Of a stretch of DNA of 64,000 nt, positions 53,603 to 63,602 are shown piece by piece (position 1 is the stretch's first letter; every line of letters begins with the position of its first letter). The stretch is from an uncultured Candidatus Entotheonella sp. (GTDB lineage Bacteria; Tectomicrobia; Entotheonellia; Entotheonellales; Entotheonellaceae). The notes under the pieces are model-generated. The model searched no databases. It was given only the letters and a program-made list of their open reading frames with translations, and was not told where the DNA came from. The DNA lies in NCBI GenBank assembly GCA_958295825.1, contig OY282375.1:1473489-1537488 (forward strand). The letters are read 5' to 3'. The translations under genes were made by a program, and so were the position numbers.

Positions 53603-54658
53603 CTAAACGTTGAAACGGATAGTAAGGACGTCGCCGTCCTGAACCGGATACGTCTTGCCTTCGATGCGCAGCTTGCCGGCCTCGCGGCCCTTGGCCATGG
53701 AGCCGCTGGCCACCAGGTCGTCGTAATGGATGGCCTCGGCGCGGATGAAGCCGCGGGCCAAGTCGGAGTGGATGACGCCGGCGGCTTGCTGCGCCCAGGC
53801 GCCGTGCGGGATGGTCCAGGCGCGCACCTCTTTTTCGCCCACCGTGAAGAACGAGCACAGGCCGAGCAGCTCGTATGAGGCCCGGATGAATCGGTCGCGT
53901 CCCGATTCCTGCAGGCCGAGATCCTGTTGAAAGAGCTCGGCTTCCTTGGGGTCGAGTTGGGCCATTTCACTCTCGATCTGGCCGTACACGATGATGACCT
54001 GCACGTCGTCATCCGCCAGTTTGTCGCTGAATTCCTCGGCTAGCCCTGCAGCATTTGGGCGGCGATCCTCGTCGAGATTGAGCACCACCAGTTGCGCCTT
54101 GCTGCTCAGCAGGCCAAAACCGCGCAGAATTTTTTGCTCGTCCTCGCTAAACGGCAGACAGCGCAGCGGGAGTTCTGTTTCCAGGGCTTCCTGACAGCGA
54201 CGCAGCAGTTGTTGTTCCCGTTGCAACTCCGTCTGTTTCATTTTACCCAGGTCCTTGGTGACGCGTTCCAGGCGCTTTTCCACTACCGCGAGGTCGGCCA
54301 GCAGCACCTCGCTGTTGAGATCGTCGAAATCGCGCAACGGGTTAGCGTCGTCGCCGAATACGCCCACCACGTGGGCCAGAGCGTCGGCGTCCCGCATCAG
54401 CGTCAGCAGGCTTGCGGCGAAATGCGTGCCCGTCTGGCCGGTCAGCACGGGGTCGACAAAGGACACCACGGCCGGCGTGACCTTGCGGGGGTTGTACAGG
54501 TCCGCCAGCGTTTGCAGGCGGGCGTCCGGGACCTCGACCACGCGGGTGTCGCCCTTGCCGCCGGCTCGCGAGGTTTGGGCCGGCGCGGCGGCGCTGGTCA
54601 GAGCGCGAAAAACGGTGGTCTTGCCACAAGAAGGGCGTCCGATGATGCCTATGTGCAT
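53603..54658 (-). CDS. ychF: YchF/OLA1-family ATPase/GTPase, divergent
   Basis: 351 aa. P-loop GIIGRPSCGKTTVFRALTSA, YchF-type switch area VVEVPDARLQTLADLYNPRK and VSFVDPVLTG, a coiled coil around residues 120-180, and a C-terminal TGS domain (IHSDLARGFIRAEAIHYDDL, then YPVQDGDVLTIRFNV). Canonical YchF has NVGKST and DIAGLV; here the G3 segment is FVDPVLTG, so this is a diverged paralogue. Usual members bind ribosomes and hydrolyse ATP. Confidence 0.85.
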   Translation of the reverse strand: MHIGIIGRPSCGKTTVFRALTSAAAPAQTSRAGGKGDTRVVEVPDARLQTLADLYNPRKVTPAVVSFVDPVLTGQTGTHFAASLLTLMRDADALAHVVGVFGDDANPLRDFDDLNSEVLLADLAVVEKRLERVTKDLGKMKQTELQREQQLLRRCQEALETELPLRCLPFSEDEQKILRGFGLLSSKAQLVVLNLDEDRRPNAAGLAEEFSDKLADDDVQVIIVYGQIESEMAQLDPKEAELFQQDLGLQESGRDRFIRASYELLGLCSFFTVGEKEVRAWTIPHGAWAQQAAGVIHSDLARGFIRAEAIHYDDLVASGSMAKGREAGKLRIEGKTYPVQDGDVLTIRFNV

Positions 54659-54742
54659 GGGTAAAAACCAGTTGGTTAGTGGTTAGTGGAAAAGGCAGAG
54701 AGTAAACAGGGACTGGTTTTTGCCTTTGCTCTCCACTGGTCG

Positions 54743-55462
54743 CTAGCCACTAACCACTGCCTTATACAGCTTGTGCGTCGCGATGTAGGCGGCTACGGGG
54801 GCGGGCACGAGATCGTCGATGGGCAACCCCTGCTCACAGCGCTGGCGCACCTCGGTGGCGGAAATCGCGTCGGCCTGCGACGGCAGGGGGCAGCTGTGGA
54901 TGCGGTCGCGGTACGGCGTCAGAAGCGGGTCGTCCGGCAGGCTGAAAGGCCCTTGACGCGAGCAAACGATGAATTGAAAGGAGTCGAACATACGTTTCAG
55001 AGCCTCTTCGGCGTCGTCGTAGTGCCAGGCAAGGATGCGTTCGGCAGCGTCGCGGCCGGTGAGAAAAAACACCTGCGGACGCTGCGGATAGACCGCCAAC
55101 AGGCCCTCGTACATATCGACGAACAGGCCGTGCGTGCTGAGCCCCACGGCGGCATACGGGGCGTCCTCGACCGCCAATCGCATCATTTCCAGACGCTGCG
55201 CCAGGGAGGCGCCGAAAATCGTCTTGTGCGGCGGCACCTGCGGCAGCAGAAACAACACTTCGTCGATGCTGAACTGCGCCCTGGCGGCCTCGGCGACAGC
55301 CAAGTGCGCCAGGGTGATGGGATTATATGCGCCGCCCAGGACGCCCAGACGAGTCGGGGCCGGTGCCGTTGCCTTCTTGCTGAGAATGACGCGGGGCTGG
55401 CCCGGTGTCTGCGGATGCGGCGTCACGTGGAAGGCGTCCCGGAGCGTCCTAATCCGCGGCAT
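54743..55462 (-). CDS. nadD: NadD-like nucleotidyltransferase
   Basis: 239 aa from ATG 55462, overlapping thiD by 14 bp; starts nearer the domain are possible. The adenylyltransferase core is LGVLGGAYNPITLAHLAVAE, a variant of the GGxFDPxHxGH signature (the first His is Thr), then EVLFLLPQVPPHKTIFGASL. The C-terminus has ISATEVRQRCEQGLPIDDLV, equivalent to the ISST-type motif. Probably nicotinate mononucleotide adenylyltransferase for NAD synthesis, with an N-terminal extension of about 30 residues. Confidence 0.75.
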   Translation of the reverse strand: MPRIRTLRDAFHVTPHPQTPGQPRVILSKKATAPAPTRLGVLGGAYNPITLAHLAVAEAARAQFSIDEVLFLLPQVPPHKTIFGASLAQRLEMMRLAVEDAPYAAVGLSTHGLFVDMYEGLLAVYPQRPQVFFLTGRDAAERILAWHYDDAEEALKRMFDSFQFIVCSRQGPFSLPDDPLLTPYRDRIHSCPLPSQADAISATEVRQRCEQGLPIDDLVPAPVAAYIATHKLYKAVVSG

Positions 55463-56246
55463 GGGTGACGTTCCAGAAGTGCCCGACCGGCCCGCTGCCC
55501 TGCCCGATCGGGGCAGCGTTCTGCAAGGCGCCGGTGAGATAGGCTTTGGCTCGACGCACGGCATCCAGAAGGTCGGCGCCGCGCGCCAGCCAAGCGCAAA
55601 TGGCGGCAGAGAAGGTGCAGCCGGTGCCGTGAGTATTCGACGTCTCAACCACGACACCCTCCAACAATTCCATGCGGTTGCCGTCGTAAAATACGTCCGT
55701 GGCTTTGGTCATGGCGTGTCCGCCCTTCACCACCACGGCGGCGGCGCCGTGCGCCACCAGATGCTCGGCGGCGGCGCGCATGTCGTCGAGCGTATGCACC
55801 TTGGCGCCGGTCAACACTTCCGCTTCCGCCAAGTTGGGGGTTACGACGGTGGCCAAGGGGATAACCTCGCTCTGCAAGCTGGCCTCGGCATCCGGCTGCA
55901 GCAGACGGTCGCCGCTGGTGGCCACCATGACGGGGTCCACCACCAGAAACGGCAGGTTGGCCGCCTGCACGGCGGCAGCGACGGCGCGGATAATGTCGGT
56001 TGAAAACAGCATGCCGGTCTTGGCGGCGCCGATGGGAATGTCGGCCGCCACGGTGCGAATCTGGGCCGCCACGATGTCGGCATCAATGGCCTGCATGGCG
56101 TCAACGCCGCACGTATTCTGCGCCGTAATGGCCGTAATGGCGCTGGCGCCGTACACACCAAGGGCCGCAAAGGTCTTCAAATCGGCCTGAATGCCGGCGC
56201 CGCCGCCGGAATCCGAGCCGGCGATGGTGAGGGCCGTGGATACCAT
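55449..56246 (-). CDS. thiD: Hydroxymethylpyrimidine (phosphate) kinase ThiD
   Basis: 265 aa from ATG 56246. Ribokinase-fold signatures: ALTIAGSDSGGGAGIQADLK, VYGASAITAITAQNTCGVDA, AAKTGMLFSTDI, PVMVATSGDRLL, and the catalytic ETSNTHGTGCTFSAAICAWL. It phosphorylates HMP-P to HMP-PP for thiamine synthesis. Its 3' end overlaps the nadD-like gene. It lies 22 bp after the NERD helicase gene stop. Confidence 0.95.
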   Translation of the reverse strand: MVSTALTIAGSDSGGGAGIQADLKTFAALGVYGASAITAITAQNTCGVDAMQAIDADIVAAQIRTVAADIPIGAAKTGMLFSTDIIRAVAAAVQAANLPFLVVDPVMVATSGDRLLQPDAEASLQSEVIPLATVVTPNLAEAEVLTGAKVHTLDDMRAAAEHLVAHGAAAVVVKGGHAMTKATDVFYDGNRMELLEGVVVETSNTHGTGCTFSAAICAWLARGADLLDAVRRAKAYLTGALQNAAPIGQGSGPVGHFWNVTHAAD

Positions 56247-56268
56247 GATGTTTCGACGCTCCCTTGAT

Positions 56269-58110
56269 TCAGTCCATGTCGCAATTGGCGATGGATTCGA
56301 TCTTCCGCGTGTAGACGTTGGCCTCGCTTGACGTGACCAGCAGACATTCACGGGCTCGTGTCATGGCGACATAGAGCAGGCGGGTTTCCTCGGCGATGTT
56401 TTCCGGTTCTGTTCTCAGTCTTCCCAGACCGATGAGAATCACGCGGGGAAACTCCAGTCCCTTACTGCTCTGCCGTGTCAGGATCACGACTTGATCGTCT
56501 TGTGGGTTGTACAGCTTCCTACTCTCGGGCGTGGCCAGCAACTGGAAGGGTATCTTTTGCTGTCCAAATTTTTGCGCCACTTTGTTGCCTATCCAGTGCT
56601 CGGGGTAAATGATCGCCACATCCCGCCACGGCACGCCGTCCTCGTGCCATTTCGCGGCGCAGTTGGCGGCGAAATGAGTTTCTTCTTCAAGCGAGGCCAG
56701 CTGCCTGAATATCGGCTTGGGACCGTTCACACCTGCGGCTTCAGGTTTGACCAACGGCACGTGGTCGTCGTCCGAGTTTTTTTCCTCGAAATAATCCTTG
56801 GCGAACTCGTAGGCGAAGGTCAGGATTTCGCGCGTGTTGCGATAATTGAGTTTGAGAATTTTCGTGCGGCCGCGCGCCTGCACGCCTACGCTCGACAGGG
56901 AGAAACGAAGTCCGCTTCGACGGTAGATGGATTGCGCGTCATCGTATAGCAGCAACAGCGAGTTCGTATTCTGGTCGATCATTTGGACCACGAGCCGTAA
57001 CCAGTCTTCTTCGAAATCGTGACCCTCGTCGATCAACAACGCGCCGTATTGCTCACGGGGGATCTGCTCTTTTTCGACGCCGGCTATGACGCTATCCACC
57101 TGCCGCTCCCAATAGGGTTTGTCACCTTCGATGACGTCGACGTGATACGTTCTCAGTTGTTCTCCGCACCAGTCGTGAAAATGGTAGACGTGCACCTTGT
57201 CGGTGATGCCCCTGCTACTCATATAACTCCTGAGCTTCGCCGCCAGGGTGATGTTGAAACACAATACGAGTATTGGCTTGTTGAGCAATTCTGCCAGAAC
57301 CTCGGACCGATATCCCAGGATCAGGGTTTTCCCGGAACCCGCCACACCGTGAATGACGCGATGCCCTGCGCCGAGACCGCGGGCAAGCTGTTCCTGCTCG
57401 ATGTCCATCACCTTGACGATATCCGGGACGGAAACGGAATCGGGCGCGTCCTGCGGGAAAAGCTCCAGGTTGTCGATTCGGATTTCGGGGTACAGGTGCC
57501 AGCGGATGCGATCCACCTCGGGCAGGGTCAGCGTCCGGTCGAATTGATAATTGAACATACCCCAGAGGCGTTCCTGGAAGACTTCCGGGTCGGTGTCCTC
57601 CAGCATCTCATCCTGGTAGATCAGCAAATGACCCGGCAGTACTCGTTCAGCGGCGTCATCCGGCAAGACTGCCTGAATTTGTTTGCGAGTGATGTTCGTC
57701 AATACCACCCCATAGCCGTATGGGCAGATCAGATTCCCCTTGAACTTGCCGTCTTTTTCACGCAAATCCGGGTCGCACCGGAGCATATCGACGGTCTGAT
57801 AGGCGCCCTGCCGCGCCTGTTCAATAGGATTGACCTTGGTTTGCAAGCCGCTAGCGGTCAGCAATTCAACTTTCTGATGATCGATACTCCCGATGGACCG
57901 TAACCGCCAGTCCTTGACTTCCAGGAACAGCAGCCCGCGCCGGGGATGCAAGATGATGAAATCCGGGTAACGCCGTTGCTTTCCCACAGGTACGTCGTAG
58001 AAACACCAATAGTCGTCTTCGAGCAGATGCTCCAGCCGATGCGCGAACCGCCTTTCACCGGTCGTTACTTTCGCGTGGCCCAGCCTGAGATTCGGGACAA
58101 TGATCGCCAT
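56269..58110 (-). CDS. NERD-domain plus UvrD-type helicase
   Basis: 613 aa from ATG 58110 (another ATG at 58122). The N-terminal NERD nuclease-like domain spans residues ~15-130: FAHRLEHLLEDDYWCFYDVP, then YPDFIILHPRRGLLFLEVKD, the D...ExK pattern of PD-(D/E)XK folds. The C-terminal SF1 helicase has Walker A GVAGSGKTLILGYR, LLIDEGHDFEEDW, DDAQSIYRR and the motif RLLYVAMTRAREC. NERD-helicase fusions include the phage-defence protein Nhi, but also less characterised repair-type proteins. It sits among housekeeping genes, so a defence role is uncertain. Confidence 0.85.
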   Translation of the reverse strand: MAIIVPNLRLGHAKVTTGERRFAHRLEHLLEDDYWCFYDVPVGKQRRYPDFIILHPRRGLLFLEVKDWRLRSIGSIDHQKVELLTASGLQTKVNPIEQARQGAYQTVDMLRCDPDLREKDGKFKGNLICPYGYGVVLTNITRKQIQAVLPDDAAERVLPGHLLIYQDEMLEDTDPEVFQERLWGMFNYQFDRTLTLPEVDRIRWHLYPEIRIDNLELFPQDAPDSVSVPDIVKVMDIEQEQLARGLGAGHRVIHGVAGSGKTLILGYRSEVLAELLNKPILVLCFNITLAAKLRSYMSSRGITDKVHVYHFHDWCGEQLRTYHVDVIEGDKPYWERQVDSVIAGVEKEQIPREQYGALLIDEGHDFEEDWLRLVVQMIDQNTNSLLLLYDDAQSIYRRSGLRFSLSSVGVQARGRTKILKLNYRNTREILTFAYEFAKDYFEEKNSDDDHVPLVKPEAAGVNGPKPIFRQLASLEEETHFAANCAAKWHEDGVPWRDVAIIYPEHWIGNKVAQKFGQQKIPFQLLATPESRKLYNPQDDQVVILTRQSSKGLEFPRVILIGLGRLRTEPENIAEETRLLYVAMTRARECLLVTSSEANVYTRKIESIANCDMD

Positions 58111-58175
58111 GATGATAAGCATGCAAAGGGCCGGGCCCCAGACACCCGCCCGCGGTTCTTATGCGTTCAGCCGAT

Positions 58176-59387
58176 TCAACGCCCCGTCTGCTGCCCGCTG
58201 CTCATGGGTGACAAAGCACGCAGCCGTTCCACTTTTTCCACCAACGCATCAATCACGATGTCGATCTCCTCGGCCGTCGTGGAGCGCCCGAGGCCAAAGC
58301 GGATGGAGGCGTTAGCGAGGATGTCGTCAAGGCCGATGGCCCGTAGCACGTAGGACGGCTCGTTGGAGCCCGACGAGCACGCCGAGCCGGCGGACAGCGC
58401 CGCGACGTGCTGCATGCTGAGCAGCAGCGACTCGCCCTGCACGTAGGCGAAGCTGACGTTCAGATTGCCGGGCAGCCGCGGCTCGGGGTGGCCGTTGAGA
58501 ACAACGTCGTCGATGCGCGCCGTCAGCCCGTCGTGCAGCCGCTGCCGCAGGCCGCGCAGGCGGATGGCCTCGGGTTCCCATTGCGCCTGGCACACCTCGC
58601 ACGCCTTGCCGAAACCGACGATGCCGGGGACGTTGGCAGTGCCGGAGCGCAGCCCACGTTCCTGTCCGCCGCCGTCGATCATCGGGTGCAAGCGGATCCG
58701 CTCCGGGTGCGTTTTGCGGACGTACAGCGCCCCGATGCCCTTGGGTCCGTAGAGCTTATGGGCGGAAATCGACATCAGGTCGACCCGCAGGTCATCCACG
58801 TTGCAGGCGATTTTGCCGATGCCCTGCACCGCGTCGCTGTGAAACAGCACGCCGTGCTCTCTCGCCACGGCACCGATGTCGGCAAGGGGAGCAATGGTGC
58901 CGATCTCGGCGTTGACGTACATCACCGAAATCAGGATGGTGCGCGGCGTGATGGCTCGGCGCACGTCCTCCGGGTCGACCAAGCCGCCGCGGTCGACCGG
59001 CACGTAGGTCACGTCGAAGCCCTCGGCTTCGAGTGCCTGACAGGCGTCCAGAATGGCGCGGTGTTCGGTGGTAGTGGTGATGATGTGGTTGCCCCGGTCC
59101 CTGTACGCGCGCGCGATGCCTTTCAGGGCCAAGTTGTCCGACTCGGTGGCGCCGCTGGTGAAGACGATTTCCTCCGGTCTGGCGTTGAGCAGCGCGGCCA
59201 CCTGCTCGCGCGCTTGGTGCACGGCTTCCTCGGCCTCCCAGCCATAGGCGTGGGTGCGGCTGGAGGCATTGCCGAACTTGTCGGTCAAGTAGGGCATCAT
59301 GGCCTCGAGCACGGCGCTGTCGAGCGGCGTGGTGGCGTGGTGGTCGAGATAGATGGGACGGTGGCCGTCTGCCAGCCGCGGCGTCAT
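58176..59387 (-). CDS. Cysteine desulfurase (IscS/NifS-like)
   Basis: 403 aa from ATG 59387. PLP enzyme: [40 protein letters not shown], the Lys loop [20 protein letters not shown], and the active-site Cys in [20 protein letters not shown]. It mobilises sulfur from cysteine for Fe-S assembly, thiolation or cofactors. Its start overlaps the end of the HdrD/EtfD-like gene by 4 bp, suggesting it supports cluster assembly on that Fe-S protein. Confidence 0.92.
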   Translation of the reverse strand: MTPRLADGHRPIYLDHHATTPLDSAVLEAMMPYLTDKFGNASSRTHAYGWEAEEAVHQAREQVAALLNARPEEIVFTSGATESDNLALKGIARAYRDRGNHIITTTTEHRAILDACQALEAEGFDVTYVPVDRGGLVDPEDVRRAITPRTILISVMYVNAEIGTIAPLADIGAVAREHGVLFHSDAVQGIGKIACNVDDLRVDLMSISAHKLYGPKGIGALYVRKTHPERIRLHPMIDGGGQERGLRSGTANVPGIVGFGKACEVCQAQWEPEAIRLRGLRQRLHDGLTARIDDVVLNGHPEPRLPGNLNVSFAYVQGESLLLSMQHVAALSAGSACSSGSNEPSYVLRAIGLDDILANASIRFGLGRSTTAEEIDIVIDALVEKVERLRALSPMSSGQQTGR

Positions 59388-61435
59388 GACGAGCCCTCCT
59401 CCATGTCGGGCGGCAGCGATTCGGCGACCAGTTCGGCGATGTCCTGCACCTGCAGCGTTTCCTCCACGCCCTTGGCCTTGACGCCGTCGGCGAACATCTG
59501 CATGCAGAACGGGCAGCCGGTGGCCACCACGTCGGCACCGGTCTCGATGGCCTGCTCGGTGCGGATGTGATTCACCCGCTGGCCGATGTTGACTTCCATG
59601 AAAGCGTGCCCGCCGCCGGCGCCGCAGCACAGCCCACGCCGCTGATTCCACTGCATTTCCTGCATTTGCGCGCCGGGGATGGCGTTCAGCACTTGACGCG
59701 GTGAGGCAAACACGCCGTTGTGCCGCCCGAGATAACAAGCGTCGTGGTAGGTCACTTTGTCGCGGCTGGCCTGGGTGGGGGTGATGCGGCCGGCGGCGAG
59801 CAACTGGTCGATAAGCTGGCTGTGATGAATGACCTCGAAGTGGCCGCCGAACTGCGGGTACTCGTTTTTCAGGGTGTTGAAGCAGTGCGGGCAATGGGTG
59901 ACGATCTTGCGCACGTTGTGGGCTTGCAGGGTGGCGATGTTTTGCTGAGCGAGCAGCTGGAAGAGGTATTCGTTGCCCAGGCGGCGCGCCGGATCTCCCG
60001 TGCAGGTTTCGTCCTGCCCAAGGATGGCGAAGCTGACCCCGGCGCGTTTGAGGATGGTGGCCAGCGCCCGGGTGACCTGCATGTTGCGTTCGACGAGGGC
60101 GCCGGTGCAACCGACCCAGAAGAGGTATTCGGCGTCGGGATGATCGGCGATGAACGGGATGTCGAGGCCCTCGGTCCAACTGGTGCGGGTTTCCTGGGTG
60201 CCACGCCACGGATGCCCGCGCTGCTCCAGGCTGCGCAGCGCCGCCTCGGCGGTCTCCGGCATGCGGCCCTGTTCGAGCACCAGGTTGCGGCGCATGTCGA
60301 CAATGGTGTCCACGTGCTCGATACCCACCGGGCAGTTTTCCTCGCAGGCGCGGCAGGTGGTACAGGACCACAGCACGTCCTCCGAGACGACGTCGCCGAT
60401 CATCGACACGCCGTTGGGTTGGTCGCCACGCAGCACCGCGGCGGCCGTGGCGTTCATGTGCCGCTGCAGGTCCAGGATGACGAATTTCGGCGACAGCGGC
60501 TTGCCGCTCAGCCACGCCGGGCAATTGTCCTGGCAGCGTCCGCAACGGGTGCAGGCGTCCAGATCCATCAGTTGTTTCCAGGTGAAATCGGCCAGGCTGG
60601 CGGCGCCGAAACGCACGCTCGCCATGGCTTCTTCGTCGCCTTCGAGCGCCTTGTCCAGATTGGCGATCGGCGCCAGTTCGCCGTTGGCGCGGAATTTGTG
60701 CAGAAACAAGTTGGCTGGGGAGAAGATGAGGTGGCTGAGCTTGGAGAAGCCGATGTAGGTCAGGAACCCGAAAGTGATGACCATGTGGGTCCACCACCAC
60801 ACGCGATGCCAGAAGAGGAACTGGCTTTCGCCGACACCCAGGACGGCGAACACCAAGGCGATCAGCGCGCCAACCGGCGACCAGACGGCCCAGCCGGGGT
60901 GCTGTTGTAATTCGGTGCCGCCGATGCGGGCGCCCTCGACCACAAAGCCGCTGAGTAGCACGGCGATGAACCACACGAGCACGATGAGGTCTTCGCGGCG
61001 GTTGTCCAGGCCGCTAGGCCGGATGACGTAGCGGCGCCAAGTGAGGCCGGCCACACCGACCAGGCACAGCAGGCCGAACAGGTCCAGAGTGAGGGAGAAA
61101 ACCAGGTAGAAGGGACCGCGCAGGAATTCGATGCCGAGATCTTCGTGTACCGCCACCATGAGGGTGCCGATGAACAGCACCACGAAGCCGACGTACATGC
61201 AGAAATGTAGTACCCCTGGCCATTCACGCACCGTCTTTTGCTGCCCGAGGCCATAGACCAGCATGGCCTTGCAGCGCCGCCATACGTCGGTCAGGCGGTC
61301 CTCCGGGCGGCCCTGCATCCACAAGCAATAGCGCCGATAAAGCGCCCAGCCGAGAATGCCGAAGGACACCGCCATGAAGGCGTAAACCCATTCGCCGCCT
61401 ACGATGTTGCCGTAAATTTCGCGTGTCGGCACCAT
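59384..61435 (-). CDS. HdrD-like membrane Fe-S oxidoreductase (EtfD/EMO-type)
   Basis: 683 aa. The N-terminal third has five or six transmembrane helices (NarI-like heme b domain; [40 protein letters not shown]). Next come two [4Fe-4S] motifs [12 protein letters not shown] and [12 protein letters not shown], then two CCG domains ([52 protein letters not shown]). This architecture is that of membrane ETF:quinone oxidoreductases (EMO/EtfD), which pass electrons from ETF and beta-oxidation to (mena)quinone. No etfAB is in view. Confidence 0.85.
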   Translation of the reverse strand: MVPTREIYGNIVGGEWVYAFMAVSFGILGWALYRRYCLWMQGRPEDRLTDVWRRCKAMLVYGLGQQKTVREWPGVLHFCMYVGFVVLFIGTLMVAVHEDLGIEFLRGPFYLVFSLTLDLFGLLCLVGVAGLTWRRYVIRPSGLDNRREDLIVLVWFIAVLLSGFVVEGARIGGTELQQHPGWAVWSPVGALIALVFAVLGVGESQFLFWHRVWWWTHMVITFGFLTYIGFSKLSHLIFSPANLFLHKFRANGELAPIANLDKALEGDEEAMASVRFGAASLADFTWKQLMDLDACTRCGRCQDNCPAWLSGKPLSPKFVILDLQRHMNATAAAVLRGDQPNGVSMIGDVVSEDVLWSCTTCRACEENCPVGIEHVDTIVDMRRNLVLEQGRMPETAEAALRSLEQRGHPWRGTQETRTSWTEGLDIPFIADHPDAEYLFWVGCTGALVERNMQVTRALATILKRAGVSFAILGQDETCTGDPARRLGNEYLFQLLAQQNIATLQAHNVRKIVTHCPHCFNTLKNEYPQFGGHFEVIHHSQLIDQLLAAGRITPTQASRDKVTYHDACYLGRHNGVFASPRQVLNAIPGAQMQEMQWNQRRGLCCGAGGGHAFMEVNIGQRVNHIRTEQAIETGADVVATGCPFCMQMFADGVKAKGVEETLQVQDIAELVAESLPPDMEEGSS

Positions 61436-61485
61436 GCGGTTCCTCTCTCCCTCGCCCGAACCTGCAGATTACTTAGAGTCTGTTC

Positions 61486-62406
61486 CTAAAGTCGGTCACA
61501 TCTTCCTGCCGGTTCGAGCAGGCGCATCTGTTTAAGCTCTTCCTTCGGAGCATCTTCAACTACCGCTTCATAATTTGTGACCAATGCCTCAATCATCGGG
61601 TTGCGGTTGTCCTCCTTCGCGCCTACATAGTAGAAATGCTTGCGAGTCAAGATGTGGTAATTCGACCACAATGAATCGATAAACGTATTATGCCGGAAAT
61701 CATTGTGATGCCACGTAGACAAAATGAAATTACACGGGGCTTCCGAAAGTACGACTTCTAACGCCAATTCATGCTCTTTATCCCATCCGTTGAAGTAATC
61801 AACGTGTCGGTCGATGTAGGGCGGATCGCAGTATATAAAATCATGCTCCGTTGCCAAGTCAATGGTTTCAGAGAATGGTTGAACATGGAACTCGTAATCT
61901 CCCACACTCATCGCATCTGATACTGCTTGAACCTGATTCGCGACCTTGGTGATGAGAGCTTGGGCAAATCTGCCAGGCTTCCGGCAGAATGGGACGTTGA
62001 AACCACCTTTGCGGTTGAATCGAATCATTCCATTAAAGCACGCTCTGTTAAGGAATAGAAAATCAATGGAGTTGTGATGTTTGTTGAATCGCTCACGAAT
62101 TTTGTAATAGTGCTCTCCCTTTGATCTCAAGAGTTCGTTGCCCTCTTTTTCCAAATACCGACGAACAGAAGTGGATGTGATCCGACCTTCGCTGACCGCC
62201 CTGTAAAAAGCAATCAGGTGGGGGTTTGTGTCTGCAAGAATCGCACGTTTCGGGCGGATATTGAAGGCCACGACGCCAGACCCCATAAAAGGCTCAATCC
62301 ACGCCCCGTCGAGATAGGAAGGGATGACGGCCCGAATCCAAGGCACAAGCTTCGTCTTGATGCCTTGGCACTTGATCGGAGGGACGATGGTTCGATAAAT
62401 GCTCAT
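61486..62406 (-). CDS. DNA adenine methyltransferase, M.EcoRV-like
   Basis: 306 aa, Dam/D12 class. Motif I WIEPFMGSGVVAFNIRPKR, motif IV DPPY at residues 194-197 (YCDPPYIDRHVDYFNGWDK), plus stretches VPPIKCQGIKTKLVP, NRACFNGMIRFNRKGGFNVP and STWHHNDFRHNTFIDSLWS that closely parallel M.EcoRV. It should N6-methylate the first A of GATATC to protect the host. It lies 60 bp after the cognate EcoRV-like endonuclease on the same strand. More AT-rich than neighbours, suggesting acquisition by transfer. Confidence 0.88.
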   Translation of the reverse strand: MSIYRTIVPPIKCQGIKTKLVPWIRAVIPSYLDGAWIEPFMGSGVVAFNIRPKRAILADTNPHLIAFYRAVSEGRITSTSVRRYLEKEGNELLRSKGEHYYKIRERFNKHHNSIDFLFLNRACFNGMIRFNRKGGFNVPFCRKPGRFAQALITKVANQVQAVSDAMSVGDYEFHVQPFSETIDLATEHDFIYCDPPYIDRHVDYFNGWDKEHELALEVVLSEAPCNFILSTWHHNDFRHNTFIDSLWSNYHILTRKHFYYVGAKEDNRNPMIEALVTNYEAVVEDAPKEELKQMRLLEPAGRCDRL

Positions 62407-62432
62407 TCCAGGTTGTTCCGTTTCACTATGAG

Positions 62433-62447
62433 GGAGGTGTCGCCTCC
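62433..62447 (-). promoter_or_regulatory. Small hairpin between restriction and modification genes
   Basis: GGAGG (62433-62437) pairs with CCTCC (62443-62447) around a 5-nt loop, 27-41 nt upstream of the methyltransferase start on the minus strand. It could influence translation or termination between the two genes; its role is inferred. Confidence 0.35.
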
Positions 62448-62466
62448 ACGATACCTTACAAAATCC

Positions 62467-63231
62467 TCAAGGGAAGTGATCTTCTTCGTTTCTCCCGAAG
62501 CCGCCTTGGCTGTGATCTTGCCGAAATTCATCCCAGTAGTCATCAAACCAAGCCTCGCCTAGATTGGCAAACATGCCGTTTCCGGCGAGGATGTCATCAA
62601 TTCTCTGGATGCTTCCAATGTTCGCCGTGTTCCCTGAACCTCCTTTGTCTCCGGCGATCCGCCACTTCTCGGCGACGAAGAACTGAATGTTCGAGATCAC
62701 GGAGGTGATTGAGTGAAGTTCATTGAGCTGGCATGGCCGCGTCTCATCAATCGTCGCGCCATCGGCGCGATCGTAGATGATCCCAAGACAGAAGTGCCCA
62801 GAATACTCGCTATAGGGAAACTGAATGTTCTTTGTGCTCGTCCGATTCTCGAAATATTTTCCGTGTGAACCGAGGGTGAATCCGTTGCACAACCAAGGTT
62901 TGTCGGAGTTGCGATACGTCGTCTTGAAATCTACCGCAAACTTCACTGATTCGTCATGCTTGGAGACAAACGAAATGTCGGGATAATAGTTCTGATGCTC
63001 CGCGAGGACGACCGCAAGATCATGCCCCTCCGCAAATGTCAGAATCTTGGGGAAAAGGTGAATCTCCAGAATCTTCGAAACGATCTTCGTATCCGAGGAA
63101 ATTGTGTAGACATTCTTGAAGGTGTCGATAAAGCCCTTGACCGTCCACTGGCCATCATCGGTGCTCACATGATGGGAAAGGGTCTCTGTAAGCTCGTTCA
63201 GTGCGATTTCGAATTCGGATTTTGATGGCAT
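62467..63231 (-). CDS. Type II restriction endonuclease, EcoRV-like
   Basis: 254 aa. The EcoRV active site is reproduced: Glu56, Pro84-Asp85 (YYPDISF), Asp101-x-Lys103 (FAVDFKTTYRN), with the same spacing as EcoRV Glu45/Asp74/Asp90/Lys92. The recognition loop WRIAGDKGGSGNTANIGSIQ (residues 190-209) matches EcoRV GDLAGSGNTTNIGS except Thr187 to Ala. N-terminal SDTKIVSKILEIHLFPKI also aligns. Predicted to cut GATATC bluntly between T and A. Paired with the M.EcoRV-like gene. No C protein gene is recognised upstream. Confidence 0.88.
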   Translation of the reverse strand: MPSKSEFEIALNELTETLSHHVSTDDGQWTVKGFIDTFKNVYTISSDTKIVSKILEIHLFPKILTFAEGHDLAVVLAEHQNYYPDISFVSKHDESVKFAVDFKTTYRNSDKPWLCNGFTLGSHGKYFENRTSTKNIQFPYSEYSGHFCLGIIYDRADGATIDETRPCQLNELHSITSVISNIQFFVAEKWRIAGDKGGSGNTANIGSIQRIDDILAGNGMFANLGEAWFDDYWDEFRQDHSQGGFGRNEEDHFP

Positions 63232-63359
63232 TTGCTACTTCTGTTTTTGATCACCTTTGGATAACGAGCCAAGTACCCGGCCGCCGGACCGCGAAGCGCG
63301 AAGGGGACTGAAAAGCTACGCTTTTCAATCGTTCGTTTACATCGTATTGTCGGCTGATG
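63232..63359. promoter_or_regulatory. Upstream region of the R-M genes
   Basis: 128 bp before the endonuclease gene containing GAAAAGCTACGCTTTTC, a short perfect palindrome at about 63310-63326 that could be an operator or a terminator. No separate controller gene is seen. Confidence 0.35.
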
Positions 63360-63592
63360 CCGACTTCGAGTAGGTGCTCCTTGACAGTACTATCGTGCGG
63401 CTTCACCAACACGGCGCCGGGGCAACAGGGGGAGCCAAAGCCAAGCCATCGGTCGCTCGCGAGGTGGTCCGAACACGAAGCTCAGCGTGAAGGTCGACGC
63501 GCTTGGCAATCTGGTGGATTTTGTGCTGTTGCCGGGTCAGCGCCATGATTTGATCGGCTGGCACTTGCTTAATGTCAACAGGCCATTAGGAA
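63360..63592 (+). mobile_element. IS5-family transposase relic with one terminal end
   Basis: Coding-like pieces: STIVRLHQHGAGATGGAKAK in one frame, then KVDALGNLVDFVLLPGQRHD in another, the middle of an IS5/IS427 transposase. The 3' side ends with AATGTCAACAGGCCATTAG, an imperfect version of the MITE-like terminal repeat (1808-2070). Only about 70 codons remain. Confidence 0.6.
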
Positions 63593-63602
63593 ATGCCGTT
63601 TT

